This document shows positions 27,540 to 37,621 of a stretch of DNA of 64,000 bases, piece by piece. Position 1 is the stretch's first letter. The number at the start of each line of letters is the position of its first letter. A program made the position numbers and the translations under genes. The notes under the pieces are model-generated. The model saw nothing but the letters and a program-made list of their open reading frames with translations. It did not search any database and was not told the origin of the DNA. This DNA is from Rhodococcus sp. KRD197 (lineage in GTDB: Bacteria; Actinomycetota; Actinomycetes; Mycobacteriales; Mycobacteriaceae), in NCBI RefSeq assembly GCF_017168235.1, contig NZ_JABFAO010000011.1:814796-878795 (forward strand). Direction: 5' to 3'.

Positions 27540-28399
27540 CAGCCACCACCTCCGTGAGGAATCGGTCTCCTACTTGCACCTGCCGCGAGCGGGCCCACCC
27601 GATCAACATACCCCCGGCGGCGCCCGAGACCGGTCACCGAACCGCTTCGATGCACCCAGGCAACCGGCATCGACGAACGGCAGCGCGCATGCTCCACCAC
27701 TGAGAGCCAAGATGCTTCGTATCTTGTTGCGCTGCCAACGTTTTCATACAATTCTAATCTGGAGCGTCTCCGATTCGGTTGCCGCCCAGTGGAATCCGGT
27801 GGGCATGGCTCCAGTGGATGGATAAACCGACCGTTTGGAAAATGGATTTCTCCCGCCGGTTTCTCTCGGCGCCAGGAACTTGTCGTTCCGCCATCGAGCA
27901 CCTGCTCCTGTACGTGAGCATGAAGGAACGGCTATTGCCAGCGTGTCAGCGACTGTACTGTCATTGCGGAATTCGCTTCCCGCTTTCGACTTGTGCGGGC
28001 CTTGCCACTCACCGCGTCGGCTGCGAAGATGACTGCATCGGGAGTTCTACTCGTGGACGCACCGCAGTAGTGGCCGGTACCCGGAGTTGCGTGTACCGGT
28101 CGCCTCGATCGAGCGGGTTCCGGCGGACATCTATGCCCAGGGCAGGTATGGACGCCATTGCGCCTCTATTGTCGACGCCCGATAGGCGATTGCGTCGACC
28201 CCCGACAAGGGTTAGCGTCATCTCAGTGATTGCAAGCCAGGACTGTCGATAGGCGAATTGTGTTGACCGCCCGAAGGCGGATGAAGAACTCGCATTGCGG
28301 TTGGGCCGTTCGTGAGCCCAACCGGTTGACCGAGGGCCGGGCCGTACCGGTACGCACAGGCTCGGCGAAACCCCACAACATCGACGCCGAGGGGGCGTA
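27540..28399. promoter_or_regulatory. Long divergent regulatory gap upstream of the chaperone operon
   Basis: 860 bp without a supportable gene. Features seen: a sigma-70-like pair TTGTTG-17-TACAAT (27724-27752, + strand) in an A/T-richer patch, and a perfect 9-bp inverted repeat CGGTTGGGC-N9-GCCCAACCG (28298-28324) 76 bp before the first stress gene. No HspR box (CTTGAGT-N7-ACTCAAG) or standard CIRCE sequence was found. Confidence 0.45.
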
Positions 28400-28903
28400 A
28401 TGTCAGAGTCCAGTGGCGGAACCTCCGCCGTAAGTCCACACCCACCTGCTCGCCAGGTGATTGCGACATTCGACACCTATGCCGACGCCGAGAGCGCCGT
28501 CGACTACCTCTCCGACCAGCATTTCACGGTAGACAAACTGGCCATCGTCGGTCGCGACATCGAGCTGGTCGAGCAGATCGTCGGCCGATTGAACTACGGC
28601 TGGGCCGCTCTGCGCGGCGCCGCCGCGGGCGCGCTGACGGGTGCGCTGTTCGGCTGGATCTTCGGGTTACTCGATTGGGTTCAGCCGCTGCTCACGGGCC
28701 TCGCGCTCGCCTTCTACGGGTTGGTATTCGGTGCCGTTGTGGGCGCTCTGCTCGGCCTGCTCATGTATGCGCTGCAGGGCGGCCGGCGCGACTTCACCTC
28801 AATCCAGTCATTACAACCACGTCACTACGAAGTCCTCGCCGATGTCGAGGTCGCGGACGAAGCCGTCCGCTTGCTCACCGGCCGGACCGATCGAAAGGAA
28901 TGA
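28400..28903 (+). CDS. General stress protein with glycine-zipper membrane segment
   Basis: 167 residues. An N-terminal 'VIATFDTYADAESAVDYLSD' domain (the fold of Bacillus general stress protein 17M/YflT) is followed by a Gly/Ala-rich double hydrophobic segment ('GAAAGALTGALFGWIFG' and 'GAVVGALLGLLMYAL') that probably inserts in the membrane, then a C-terminal beta-rich tail. It begins the stress operon: dnaK starts 3 bp after its stop. Precise role unknown; it is a recurring companion of stress loci in actinobacteria. Confidence 0.82.
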   Translation: MSESSGGTSAVSPHPPARQVIATFDTYADAESAVDYLSDQHFTVDKLAIVGRDIELVEQIVGRLNYGWAALRGAAAGALTGALFGWIFGLLDWVQPLLTGLALAFYGLVFGAVVGALLGLLMYALQGGRRDFTSIQSLQPRHYEVLADVEVADEAVRLLTGRTDRKE

Positions 28904-28906
28904 GTC

Positions 28907-30781
28907 ATGGCGACTGCTGTGGGTATAGACCTGGGCACAACCAACTCGGTCATCGCAAGCTGGCAAGGCGGCGAGCCGGTGGTGATCTCCAATGTCGAGG
29001 GAGCACGGACGACGCCTTCGGTGGTGGCGTTCACCGAGAGCGGCGAGCGCCTGGTGGGTCAGCTTGCCCGACGGCAGGCGATCTTGAATCCGAAGGGCAC
29101 GATCTACTCGGCGAAACGCTTCATCGGACGTCATTACGACGAGATCTCCGAGGAGGCCAAAGCGGTCAGCTTCGACGTCGTGCCGGGTGACAATGGTGAG
29201 GCCCGATTCGACGTGCGGGGAAAGAAGTACGCGCCGGAGGAGATCAGTGCCCTCGTGCTGCGCAAGCTCGTCGACGACGCGAGCAAGTTCCTCGGTGAGA
29301 AGGTCAAGGAAGCGGTCATCACCGTTCCGGCCTACTTCAACGACGCGCAACGAAACGCCACCAAAGACGCCGGCCGTATCGCAGGCCTCGAGGTTTTGCG
29401 GATCATCAACGAACCGACCGCTGCGGCACTCGCGTACGGCATGGACAAACAGACCCACGAAACCGTACTGGTCTTCGACCTCGGCGGCGGAACCTTCGAT
29501 GTGAGTCTGCTCGATGTCGGCGAGGGAGTGGTCGAGGTTCGTTCCACGGCCGGCGACTCCCACCTCGGCGGCGACGACTTCGACCGACGCCTGGTGGACT
29601 ACCTCGCCGACGAATTCCAGCGCGCGGAGAACATCGATCTGCGCAAGGATGCGCAGGCATTGCAGCGCCTCTTCGAGGCCGCGGAGAAAGCCAAGGTCGA
29701 GTTGTCCTCGGTGACCCAGGCCCAGGTAAACCTGCCCTTCGTCACCGCTGACGCGAACGGTCCCAAGCACCTCACCACCACGATCATGCGATCGAAGTTC
29801 GATGATTTGACTGCCGATCTGGTGGAACGCTGCCTCGACCCCGTGAAGCAGGCCATGAGTGACGCCAAGGTCACCGCCAACGACATCGACGAAGTGATAC
29901 TGGTCGGCGGTTCGACACGTATCCCGGCTGTACAGGCGCTGGTTCGCCGGCTGACCGGCGGCAAGGACCCCCACATGGGCGTCAACCCGGACGAGGTCGT
30001 TGCCCTCGGAGCCGCAGTCCAGGCAGGCGTGCTCAAGGGCGAGGTTTCCGATGTGTTGTTACTCGATGTCACCCCACTGTCCCTCGGCGTCGAGACGCAG
30101 GGCGGGGTGATGACGAAGATCATCGAGCGGAACACGACGATCCCGGCACGGCGCAGCGAAGTGTTCTCCACGGCGGAAGACAATCAGTCCGCCGTGGACG
30201 TCGTGGTGTTGCAGGGCGAACGCGAACGTGCGGCCGACAACCGGGTGCTGGGCCGGTTCCGGCTGGAAGACATCCGCCCCGCGCCACGTGGCGAGGCCCA
30301 GGTGGAAGTCATTTTCGATATCGACGCCAACGGCATCCTGAACGTCACCGCTCGCGACAAGGATACCGGCAAGGAACAGAGCATCACGATCAGTGAACAG
30401 GGCAACCTGGATCAGGGTGAGGTCGAGCGCATGTTGGCGGAGGCCGAACGGAACCGGGGTGAGGACGAGGCGCTGCGCAAGGCGGTCGACGCGCGCAACG
30501 GGCTCGATTCGGTTGCGTATCAAGTGGAGCGGCGACTCGCCGAACTCGGTGACAGTGCCCCGCCGCATGAGAAGGCGCGGGCCGAGATGCTGGTTGCCGA
30601 CGCCCGAAAGGCCGTGCAGGACGGCGCTTCACCCGAAGAGGTTCAGCCACTCACCTCGGAGCTGCAACAGCTGCTCTACGGGCTCGCGCCGGACCAGTCG
30701 GACGACGGCCAAGCAGGCGGCGCTGATGCTGCGTCGTCGGATGACGACGACGTGATCGACGCCGAATTCGATCGAAGCTGA
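28907..30781 (+). CDS. dnaK: Molecular chaperone DnaK (Hsp70)
   Basis: 624 residues, full length. The ATPase domain begins '[12 protein letters not shown]' and carries '[17 protein letters not shown]' and '[11 protein letters not shown]'; the substrate domain follows '[10 protein letters not shown]'; the acidic tail ends [13 protein letters not shown]-driven binding of unfolded peptides with GrpE and the J-protein encoded next. Since actinobacteria carry a housekeeping dnaK-grpE-dnaJ-hspR operon, this is most likely an accessory second copy. Confidence 0.95.
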   Translation: MATAVGIDLGTTNSVIASWQGGEPVVISNVEGARTTPSVVAFTESGERLVGQLARRQAILNPKGTIYSAKRFIGRHYDEISEEAKAVSFDVVPGDNGEARFDVRGKKYAPEEISALVLRKLVDDASKFLGEKVKEAVITVPAYFNDAQRNATKDAGRIAGLEVLRIINEPTAAALAYGMDKQTHETVLVFDLGGGTFDVSLLDVGEGVVEVRSTAGDSHLGGDDFDRRLVDYLADEFQRAENIDLRKDAQALQRLFEAAEKAKVELSSVTQAQVNLPFVTADANGPKHLTTTIMRSKFDDLTADLVERCLDPVKQAMSDAKVTANDIDEVILVGGSTRIPAVQALVRRLTGGKDPHMGVNPDEVVALGAAVQAGVLKGEVSDVLLLDVTPLSLGVETQGGVMTKIIERNTTIPARRSEVFSTAEDNQSAVDVVVLQGERERAADNRVLGRFRLEDIRPAPRGEAQVEVIFDIDANGILNVTARDKDTGKEQSITISEQGNLDQGEVERMLAEAERNRGEDEALRKAVDARNGLDSVAYQVERRLAELGDSAPPHEKARAEMLVADARKAVQDGASPEEVQPLTSELQQLLYGLAPDQSDDGQAGGADAASSDDDDVIDAEFDRS

Positions 30782-30789
30782 GGCACACG

Positions 30790-31314
30790 ATGGAAAGGTC
30801 TGCAGATCATTCGACGACTGAGCCGACTACCAACAGCGCCGACACGGATCAAAGCAAGACCGAGTCCGATCGCGCCGAGACGGCAGACGAGCGGGCTCAA
30901 CTCGAGGACCGTTGGCGCAGGGCCGTCGCAGATCTGGACAACCTGCGCAAGCGGTATGCCAAGGATCTGGATCGTGAACGCGCCGCGGAGGTGGCGAAGG
31001 TTTCGGCGGCGTGGCTGCCGGTACTGGACAATTTGGAGCTTGCGCTGGCCCATGCGGGCAGCGATCCGCAGGCCGTCGTCGAGGGTGTGAAGGCGATCCG
31101 GGATCAGGCGGTGCAGGTGCTCTCACGGTTCGGCTTCGAGCGCCACGACGAGGTCGGTGTGCCGTTCTCCCCGGAACTCCACGAGGTGGTCAGTGTGGTA
31201 ACCCGACCCGACCTTCCGTCCGGGACCGTGGTCGAGGTCTTGCGCCCGGGTTATGGAGAGGACGGGCGACAGTTGCGGCCCGCCGCGGTGGTCGTCAGCC
31301 GCCCCGAGGGGTGA
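30790..31314 (+). CDS. grpE: Nucleotide exchange factor GrpE
   Basis: 174 residues from ATG 30790, 8 bp after dnaK. The charged N-terminal third predicts coiled coil, followed by the family segments 'WRRAVADLDNLRKRY', 'LPVLDNLELAL', and the C-terminal beta domain with 'VLRPGYGEDGRQLRPA'. It releases ADP from DnaK. It sits between dnaK and the J-protein, as in classic Hsp70 operons. Confidence 0.95.
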   Translation: MERSADHSTTEPTTNSADTDQSKTESDRAETADERAQLEDRWRRAVADLDNLRKRYAKDLDRERAAEVAKVSAAWLPVLDNLELALAHAGSDPQAVVEGVKAIRDQAVQVLSRFGFERHDEVGVPFSPELHEVVSVVTRPDLPSGTVVEVLRPGYGEDGRQLRPAAVVVSRPEG

Positions 31315-31320
31315 GCACCG

Positions 31321-32259
31321 ATGGCGCGTGACTACTACGAAGTGCTCGGGGTCCCGCGGGGCGCCGGCACCGACGAAATCCAGCAGGCGTACCGCAAGCT
31401 GGCCCGCAAGTACCACCCCGACGTGAACAAGGATCCCACTGCGGAGGACAGGTTCAAGGAGGCCAACGAGGCCTATCAGGTGTTGTCCGACCCGGACACC
31501 CGGAAACGCTATGACCGATTCGGTGACGACTTCCGGCGTGTGCCCGAGGATTACGACGAACGGGTGCGGGCAAGCGCCGGTGGGTACGGCGGCGGGTTCG
31601 GCGGCGGCGGGTACGGCGGTGGGGGCGGGGGCAGAAGGGTGCACTTCGGTCACGGTGTCGGTGGCGAGGGCGGCGTCGACTTCGAGGACCTCTTCGGGCA
31701 GATGTTCGGCGGCGGTGGCGGGTTCGGGCCGATTCCCGGCGCCGATCAGGAAGCGGAACTGGAACTGGCTCTGGAAGAGGCGTATCGGGGCGGAAAACGC
31801 ACTCTCAGACTGGACGGACGGCAGTATGACGTCGACATTCCGGCCGGTGTCCTGGACGGCCAGCGAATCCGGTTGGCCGGGCAAGGAGGCCGGGGCAACG
31901 GTGACGCGCCGCCTGGGGATCTGTACCTCGTGGTGCGGATCAAGCCGCATTCACGGTTCCGCGTGCAGGGTCGGGACATCTACGTCGATCTGCCCGTATC
32001 GCCATGGGAGGCGGTTCTCGGGTCGATAGTCGTCGTTCCCACCCCGGGTGGCGAGGCGAAAGTCAAAGTGGTGCCTGGCTCTTCGACTGGTAGGAAGCTG
32101 CGCTTGCGCGGAGAGGGAATGCCCAATCCGCGGGGCGCCAACGGCAACCTCTACGCCGAAATCAAGGTGATGGTTCCGTCGAAACCGACAGCACGTGAAC
32201 GCGAGCTGTTCGAGCAGTTGGGCGCCGAATCGAACTTCGATCCGAGGAAAGAGACATGA
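31321..32259 (+). CDS. cbpA: DnaJ-family co-chaperone without zinc finger (CbpA-type)
   Basis: 312 residues. The J-domain (residues 1-70) has the essential HPD in 'KYHPDVNKD'. A Gly/Tyr/Phe-rich linker (about 82-105) is extreme in composition. The cysteine-rich zinc-finger repeats of DnaJ are absent, and the C-terminal peptide-binding domains follow directly ('[20 protein letters not shown]' in parts and '[11 protein letters not shown]'). This is the CbpA arrangement. It hands substrate to DnaK and stimulates its ATPase. Its stop overlaps the start of cbpM by ATGA. Confidence 0.92.
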   Translation: MARDYYEVLGVPRGAGTDEIQQAYRKLARKYHPDVNKDPTAEDRFKEANEAYQVLSDPDTRKRYDRFGDDFRRVPEDYDERVRASAGGYGGGFGGGGYGGGGGGRRVHFGHGVGGEGGVDFEDLFGQMFGGGGGFGPIPGADQEAELELALEEAYRGGKRTLRLDGRQYDVDIPAGVLDGQRIRLAGQGGRGNGDAPPGDLYLVVRIKPHSRFRVQGRDIYVDLPVSPWEAVLGSIVVVPTPGGEAKVKVVPGSSTGRKLRLRGEGMPNPRGANGNLYAEIKVMVPSKPTARERELFEQLGAESNFDPRKET

Positions 32260-32585
32260 GCACCCCGACCCCGGTCACCCAGTACGTATTGGTTCGCCGT
32301 GCCGGTTTGTCGCCAGATGCCTTCGCCGAACGTACCGGGCTGCACCCCGACCTGGCACGAAAGCTTGTGGCTCTCGGACTGCTCGACGCCCACCGCTACG
32401 CCGGCGGAGAGATGTCGTTCGACCCATCCGAAGTGACCCACGCCGCCCGCATCCAACGGCTGCGGACCGGCCTGGGCCTGAACTACTCGGCAATCGGGCT
32501 CGTGCTCGATCTGCTGGATCGAATCGAGAAACTCGAAACAGCGGCCCGCAGAAGGAGGACACCCCCATGGACACCGGCAGCCTGA
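32256..32585 (+). CDS. cbpM: Chaperone modulator CbpM-like / MerR-type HTH protein
   Basis: 109 residues with a MerR-like winged helix ('[20 protein letters not shown]') and a C-terminal helix '[17 protein letters not shown]'. CbpM proteins bind the J-domain of CbpA and block its action on DnaK; the CbpA-type neighbour makes this the best call. In the housekeeping operon the equivalent position is held by the HspR repressor, and a DNA-binding role for this protein cannot be excluded. It overlaps cbpA by 4 bp and clpB by 19 bp. Confidence 0.78.
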   Translation: MSTPTPVTQYVLVRRAGLSPDAFAERTGLHPDLARKLVALGLLDAHRYAGGEMSFDPSEVTHAARIQRLRTGLGLNYSAIGLVLDLLDRIEKLETAARRRRTPPWTPAA

Positions 32586-35200
32586 CCGAAAAGTCACGAG
32601 AAGCCTTGCAGGAAGCCCAGAACGTCGCGACCAGAATGGGCCACACCGAAGTCGACGGAGAGCACCTGCTGCTCGCGTTGGTCGATCAGCAGGAAGGGTT
32701 GGTGCCCCGACTGCTCGAGCAGGCCGGCGCGAACGTCGATGCCCTGCGATCCGATCTGGAACGTGAACTGTCGCGTAGGCCGAAGGTCAGCGGCCCCGGC
32801 GCGACACCCGGTCAGGTGATGTTCACCCAGCGTCTGGCCAAGCTGCTCGATGCCGCAGAGCGGGAGGCGAAGCGACTCAAGGATTCCTACGTGTCGGTGG
32901 AGCATCTTGTGATGGCCCTCTCCGAGGAGGGGTCGGCCAGCGCGGCCGGTCGGGTCCTCGCCAGTCACGGGGTCACACGGGACGCCTTCCTCACGGCGCT
33001 GACGAGGGTGCGCGGCAATCAGCGTGTCACGTCGGCAACCCCGGAGGGGGCGTACGAGGCATTGGAGAAGTACGGGCGCGACCTCGTCTCCGAGGGGCGG
33101 GCAGGCAAACTCGATCCGGTCATCGGCCGGGATGCCGAGATACGCAGGGTAACTCAGATCTTGAGCCGGAAAACGAAGAACAATCCGGTGCTGATCGGCG
33201 ACCCCGGTGTAGGTAAGACTGCGATTGTCGAGGGTCTCGCCCAGCGGATCGTCCGCGGCGACGTGCCCGAGGGCCTACGCGACAAGACGATCTTCTCGCT
33301 CGACATGGGTTCTCTGGTGGCCGGTGCGAAGTACCGCGGCGAGTTCGAGGAGCGACTGCAGGCCGTGCTGTCCGAGGTGAAGGCTGCCGAGGGGCGCATC
33401 CTGTTGTTCGTCGACGAGTTGCATACCGTGGTCGGAGCGGGCTCGGTCGGCGGCGAGGGGTCTCTCGATGCCGGCAACATGCTCAAACCGATGCTCGCAC
33501 GCGGCGAACTGCACATGATCGGTGCCACCACTCTCGACGAGTATCGCAAGCACATCGAATCCGATGCGGCACTGGAGCGTCGATTCCAGACCGTTCTCGT
33601 CGACGAGCCCAGTGCCGAGGATGCGATCTCGATTCTGCGCGGACTTCGAGAACGCCTCGAGGTGTTCCATGGCGTGAAAATTCAAGACGGTGCATTGGTG
33701 GCCGCCGTGACCCTCTCGCACCGGTACATCACCGACCGCTTCCTTCCGGACAAGGCGATCGATCTCGTAGACGAGGCATGCGCTCGGCTCCGCACCGAAA
33801 TCGATTCGATGCCTGCCGAACTCGACGAGCTCACCCGGAAGGTGACCCGTCTGGAGATCGAAGAGGCCGCACTGTCCAAGGAAACGGACGCGGCCAGCAA
33901 AGCGCGCCTCGAAGAATTGCGCAAGGAGCTGGCCGACCTGCGGGCCGAGGCAGACGCCCGGCACGCTCAATGGGAGGCGGAGCGGCAGGCGATCCGGCGG
34001 GTGCAAGAACTGCGAGGAGATTTGGAACGGTTGCGCGTCGAGGCCGAGGCCGCCGAACGCAACTACGACCTCAATCGGGCAGCCGAGTTGCGATACGGCG
34101 AGATCACCGAGCTCGAACGCCGGCTCGAGGCGGCGGAGGAGCAACTGGCCACCAGACAAGGCCGAAATCCGTTGCTGCGTGAAGTGGTCACCGAAGACGA
34201 GATCGCAGAGATCGTGGCCGCATGGACGGGTATCCCGGTCGCCCGGCTGCAAGAAGGTGAGCGGGAGAAGTTGTTGAAGCTCGACGAGATCCTGCACGAG
34301 CGGGTCGTCGGTCAGGACGAGGCGGTGCAACTGGTCGCGGACGCTGTGATCCGGGCGAGGTCCGGTATCCGTGATCCTCGTCGACCGATCGGTTCGTTCA
34401 TTTTCCTGGGCCCGACGGGCGTCGGAAAGACCGAGCTTGCAAAGACATTGGCCAGCGCCCTATTCGACAGTGAAGACAACATGGTGCGCCTCGATATGAG
34501 CGAGTACCAGGAACGGCACACGGTGAGTCGGCTCATCGGTGCACCTCCCGGATACGTCGGGTACGACGAAGGTGGCCAGCTCACCGAGGCGGTGCGGCGT
34601 AAGCCGTACTCCGTGGTGCTCTTCGACGAGATCGAGAAGGCCCACGCCGACGTCTTCAATACCCTGCTGCAGGTGCTCGACGACGGCCGGATCACCGATT
34701 CTCAAGGGAGGCAAGTCGATTTCCGGAACACGGTGATCATCATGACCTCCAACATCGGATCCCAGCATCTCCTCGACGGGGTCACAGCCGACGGCGAGAT
34801 CAAGCCGGACGCCAGGGAACGGGTGATGGCAGAACTGCGCGGGCATTTCCGCCCCGAATTCCTCAACCGGGTCGACGACATCGTGCTGTTCTCCCCACTC
34901 ACCCTGCCCCAGATCGAGTACATAGTGGAACTGCAACTCACCGACCTTCGAAACAGGTTGTCGGAGAGACAGATACACCTGGAAATCACGCCGGAAGCAC
35001 GCCGGCTCATCGCCGAACACGGTTTCGACCCGGTCTACGGTGCGCGGCCGCTGCGGCGGTACATCGCCCACGAGGTCGAAACCAAGATCGGTCGTGCGCT
35101 GTTGCGCGGCGAGATCAAACCGGACGGCACCATCAGCGTCACGGTGGACGGCGGCGAGCTTGCCGTCGCGTATGCCGAACCCGCCGTCGCGGCGGCCTGA
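32567..35200 (+). CDS. clpB: ATP-dependent disaggregase ClpB
   Basis: 877 residues from ATG 32567, placed 7 bp after GAAGGAGG; the longer open frame upstream is discarded. Domain order: two Clp N repeats (1-150), AAA-1 with Walker A '[13 protein letters not shown]' and '[14 protein letters not shown]', the long coiled-coil middle domain (about 410-530; heptads rich in Glu/Arg/Leu), AAA-2 with '[14 protein letters not shown]' and 'LFDEIEKAH'. With DnaK it pulls proteins out of aggregates. Start overlaps cbpM, so all five chaperone genes form one transcript. Confidence 0.95.
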   Translation: MDTGSLTEKSREALQEAQNVATRMGHTEVDGEHLLLALVDQQEGLVPRLLEQAGANVDALRSDLERELSRRPKVSGPGATPGQVMFTQRLAKLLDAAEREAKRLKDSYVSVEHLVMALSEEGSASAAGRVLASHGVTRDAFLTALTRVRGNQRVTSATPEGAYEALEKYGRDLVSEGRAGKLDPVIGRDAEIRRVTQILSRKTKNNPVLIGDPGVGKTAIVEGLAQRIVRGDVPEGLRDKTIFSLDMGSLVAGAKYRGEFEERLQAVLSEVKAAEGRILLFVDELHTVVGAGSVGGEGSLDAGNMLKPMLARGELHMIGATTLDEYRKHIESDAALERRFQTVLVDEPSAEDAISILRGLRERLEVFHGVKIQDGALVAAVTLSHRYITDRFLPDKAIDLVDEACARLRTEIDSMPAELDELTRKVTRLEIEEAALSKETDAASKARLEELRKELADLRAEADARHAQWEAERQAIRRVQELRGDLERLRVEAEAAERNYDLNRAAELRYGEITELERRLEAAEEQLATRQGRNPLLREVVTEDEIAEIVAAWTGIPVARLQEGEREKLLKLDEILHERVVGQDEAVQLVADAVIRARSGIRDPRRPIGSFIFLGPTGVGKTELAKTLASALFDSEDNMVRLDMSEYQERHTVSRLIGAPPGYVGYDEGGQLTEAVRRKPYSVVLFDEIEKAHADVFNTLLQVLDDGRITDSQGRQVDFRNTVIIMTSNIGSQHLLDGVTADGEIKPDARERVMAELRGHFRPEFLNRVDDIVLFSPLTLPQIEYIVELQLTDLRNRLSERQIHLEITPEARRLIAEHGFDPVYGARPLRRYIAHEVETKIGRALLRGEIKPDGTISVTVDGGELAVAYAEPAVAAA

Positions 35201-35216
35201 GAAGAGGTAACTGGTC

Positions 35217-35285
35217 ATGGGATCCGACAAGGTGAAGTGCCCGCACTGCGGCAAGATCAACAAGGTGCCGCCTCGGACGGGTTGA
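35217..35285 (+). pseudogene. Thioredoxin 2 (trxC-type) 5' remnant
   Basis: A 22-codon frame 17 bp after clpB with a GAGG ribosome site: 'KCPHCGKINKVP' is the N-terminal zinc ribbon of TrxC-type thioredoxins. It stops right after, so the thioredoxin fold with its C-G-P-C site is missing. It runs directly into the thioredoxin-reductase remnant, showing that an internal deletion removed the rest of trxC and the front of the next gene. Confidence 0.7.
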
Positions 35286-36193
35286 ACACGGTGACACTGG
35301 AGTCGATCGCCGCCGGCGGCCAAGCCAGTACCTCCTCCCGGATCGAGAACTACCTGGGCTTCCCGGCAGGGGTCTCCGGCGCCGAATTGGCCGAGCGCGC
35401 CATAATCCAGGCCGGGAAATTCGGCGCCCGCCTCCTGGTGTCGGCGGACGTCGCCGGCCTCGGCTCCGAGGCCGGGAACCATGTGCTCCGACTGGCGGAC
35501 GGCGGGTCGGTGCACGCCCGGGCCGTCGTGCTCGCCACCGGGGCGCGATATCGCAAGTTGGCCGTTCCGGGGATCGAGGCACTGGAAGGAACAAGCGTGT
35601 ACTACGCCGCGACGCATCAGGAAGCACGGATATGCGGCACCGACCCGGTGGCCATCGTCGGCGGCGGAAACTCCGCCGGACAGGCCACCGTCTTCCTCGC
35701 CGACCATGTCCCCCACGTTCACCTGTTCATCCGCGGCGGTGACCTCGGAAAGAGCATGTCCCGATACCTGGTCGACCAGATCGAGCGGCATCCGCGGGTC
35801 ACCGTGCACCGGAACACCGAGATTCGTCAGGTCCACGGCGAGAAATACCTCGAAGCAATTGTGGTCGAGGACAATCGCACGGGCGACCAGGACACGATCC
35901 GGGTGCACGCCCTGTTCGTCTTCATCGGGGCGACGCCGCACACCGGGTGGCTGGCCGACACGATCGCACTCGACGACCACGGCTTCGTCCTCACCGGCAT
36001 GGACGCGGTCCACGCCCGAGGAGACGGCAACCGGCCGATCAGCGCCGGGCTGTCCAGGACGCTCGAAACCAGCCTGCCCGGCCTGTTCGCGGCGGGCGAC
36101 ATCCGCCGCGGTTCGGTGAAACGAGTCGCATCCGCCGTCGGTGAAGGAGCGATGGCCGTACGCCAAATCCATGAATACTTCGAAAGGAGCTGA
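35237..36193 (+). pseudogene. Thioredoxin-reductase-like flavoprotein, 5'-truncated
   Basis: From about 35263 the translation matches the reductase family ('GGQASTSSRIENYLGFP', the NADPH motif 'VAIVGGGNSAGQATVFLA', and the C-terminal FAD block 'LETSLPGLFAAGDIR'). The N-terminal FAD-binding G-x-G-x-x-G is missing. The usual redox C-x-x-C is replaced by 'YYAATHQEA', as in the long cyclic-nucleotide-domain relatives of thioredoxin reductase. The frame is closed to the trxC start upstream (different phase) and its own GTG has no good ribosome site. Probably inactive; an FAD-less remnant. Confidence 0.7.
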
Positions 36194-36197
36194 CGAC

Positions 36198-36647
36198 ATG
36201 CCAGTGATGGGCACCGTGAAATTCCAGCGGTTCTTCAGGGCAGCGGCCGGACTACAGGTCGACCGGAACGACCTCAAGCGCTATACCGATTTCATCGACG
36301 ACAAGATCTACGACCTGATCCTGATCGGGAAAGCCTCCGCGAAAGCAAACTTGCGCGACGTGATCGAACCGTGGGACCTGCCGATCACCAAGGGGCTGCA
36401 GGAAAGCATCCACCGGTTCGAAAAACTCGACGAGGAGATCGAACTTCAACCGCTGCTCGATCAGCTCACGGCCCGGCCACCCTTGGACGTGGCTCTCTCC
36501 GAGGAGACCGAGCAACGACTGCCGCTGATCGCCGGAGGCCTGAGCGTGGCGCTGGCGCATACCTTCGTCACGGTCGAGCCGGACCGCAAGAACCCCGGGA
36601 CCGCCGAATGGAGCGTCGCCTTCGACATCTTCCACCTACTGCTCTGA
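36198..36647 (+). CDS. DUF1931 histone-fold protein
   Basis: 149 residues from ATG 36198 (AAAGGAG 8 bp upstream). The sequence 'FERFFRAAAGLDVDK'-like start, 'LYDLLLIGKASAKAN' and 'RDVIEPWDLPITKGLQE' pattern is that of the DUF1931 family, which folds as two tandem histone folds in a single chain. It might bind DNA or act as a stress protein; the function is not established. Member of the stress operon, 5 bp after the reductase remnant. A 48-codon frame in the following gap (36658-36801) ends 'ISALAVAGSPARAHA' and may be a relic of another gene, but I cannot name it. Confidence 0.8.
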   Translation: MPVMGTVKFQRFFRAAAGLQVDRNDLKRYTDFIDDKIYDLILIGKASAKANLRDVIEPWDLPITKGLQESIHRFEKLDEEIELQPLLDQLTARPPLDVALSEETEQRLPLIAGGLSVALAHTFVTVEPDRKNPGTAEWSVAFDIFHLLL

Positions 36648-36824
36648 CCCCGGGCGGCTGCCGGGGGCGACAGAGATCGATTTCCCACCCCACTGCGACG
36701 TCGGCGACTACACCGTCACCCAAATCGCAAACGTGCAGGACGTGTGCGGGTCCATCTCGGCCTTGGCCGTAGCGGGAAGTCCAGCTAGAGCGCACGCCTG
36801 AGAAGCGAGCGGGAGTGAGACGCC

Positions 36825-37492
36825 GTGCCTGGTGCGAGAGAAATTGGGGCGGATTCAGAGCAGGTGTTCGGTGGGGAGCCGCAGCGGGTCGGCAGCTTCC
36901 GATTCTTCCTCGACGGTCAGCGGTGGGAATGGTCCGACGCCGTCGCCCAGATGCACGGCTACCGGCCCGGGGACGTCACGCCGACCACCGAACTGCTGCT
37001 GTCCCACAAGCATCCCGAGGATCACCGGCGCGTCGCCCGCGTCCTCGAACGGATGATCAGTGACGCCGAACCGTTCAGCAGCAAACACCGCATCATCGAC
37101 ACCGCCGGCAAAGTTCACCTCGTCGTGGTCGTCGGCGACCTCTTGCACGACGACACAGACGCCGTGATCGGGACCACCGGCTTCTACATGACATCACCCA
37201 GTCCTACCGCAGCGATGTCAAGGAGTCGGTCGACGCGGCGGTCGCCGAACTCGCCGAGTCACGGGCGGTAATCGAACAGGCCGCGGGCGCACTGATGCTG
37301 GTCTACGGGATACCCGCCGACCGCGCCTTCGACGTTCTCACCTGGTGTTCCCAACAGACCAACACCCGACTTCGCACGATCGCCGAACAACTCGTCACCG
37401 GATTCGTCGAGTGCGAACCCGCTGCGGACCTACGGACCCGGTTCGACCACCTTCTGCTCACCGCCCACCAGCGAACCCGGCAACAGGGCTGA
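36825..37492 (+). pseudogene. PAS-ANTAR signalling protein, frameshifted
   Basis: From GTG 36825 a PAS fold is read ('WSDAVAQMHGYRPGDV', 'HPEDHRRVARVLERM', 'VGDLLHDD'). At about 37188 the frame is lost: the DNA reads TACATGACATCACC where restoring one base gives 'FY-I-D-I-T-Q-S-Y-R'. In the new frame an intact ANTAR domain continues to 37492 ('ELAESRAVIEQAAGALMLVYG', split; then 'AFDVLTWCSQQTNTRLRTIA'). ANTAR domains bind paired RNA hairpins to relieve termination. A one-base deletion (or a sequencing error) separates the sensor from its output. Confidence 0.75.
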
Positions 37493-37621
37493 GTGAGTGA
37501 CAGTCCCGCGGGGTGTAGGGAGTCAAACGAAACCTGGACCGGGCTGCCGACCGGTCGAGCACCTGATCTGGCACCCGCGCATCCGGGGACGGCTGGGTCG
37601 CGCGCGCTGCGCCGGCAATGA

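Noticed and set aside
27540..28399. Small open frames upstream of the stress operon
   Set aside because: They have no ribosome sites, irregular composition and no recognisable families.
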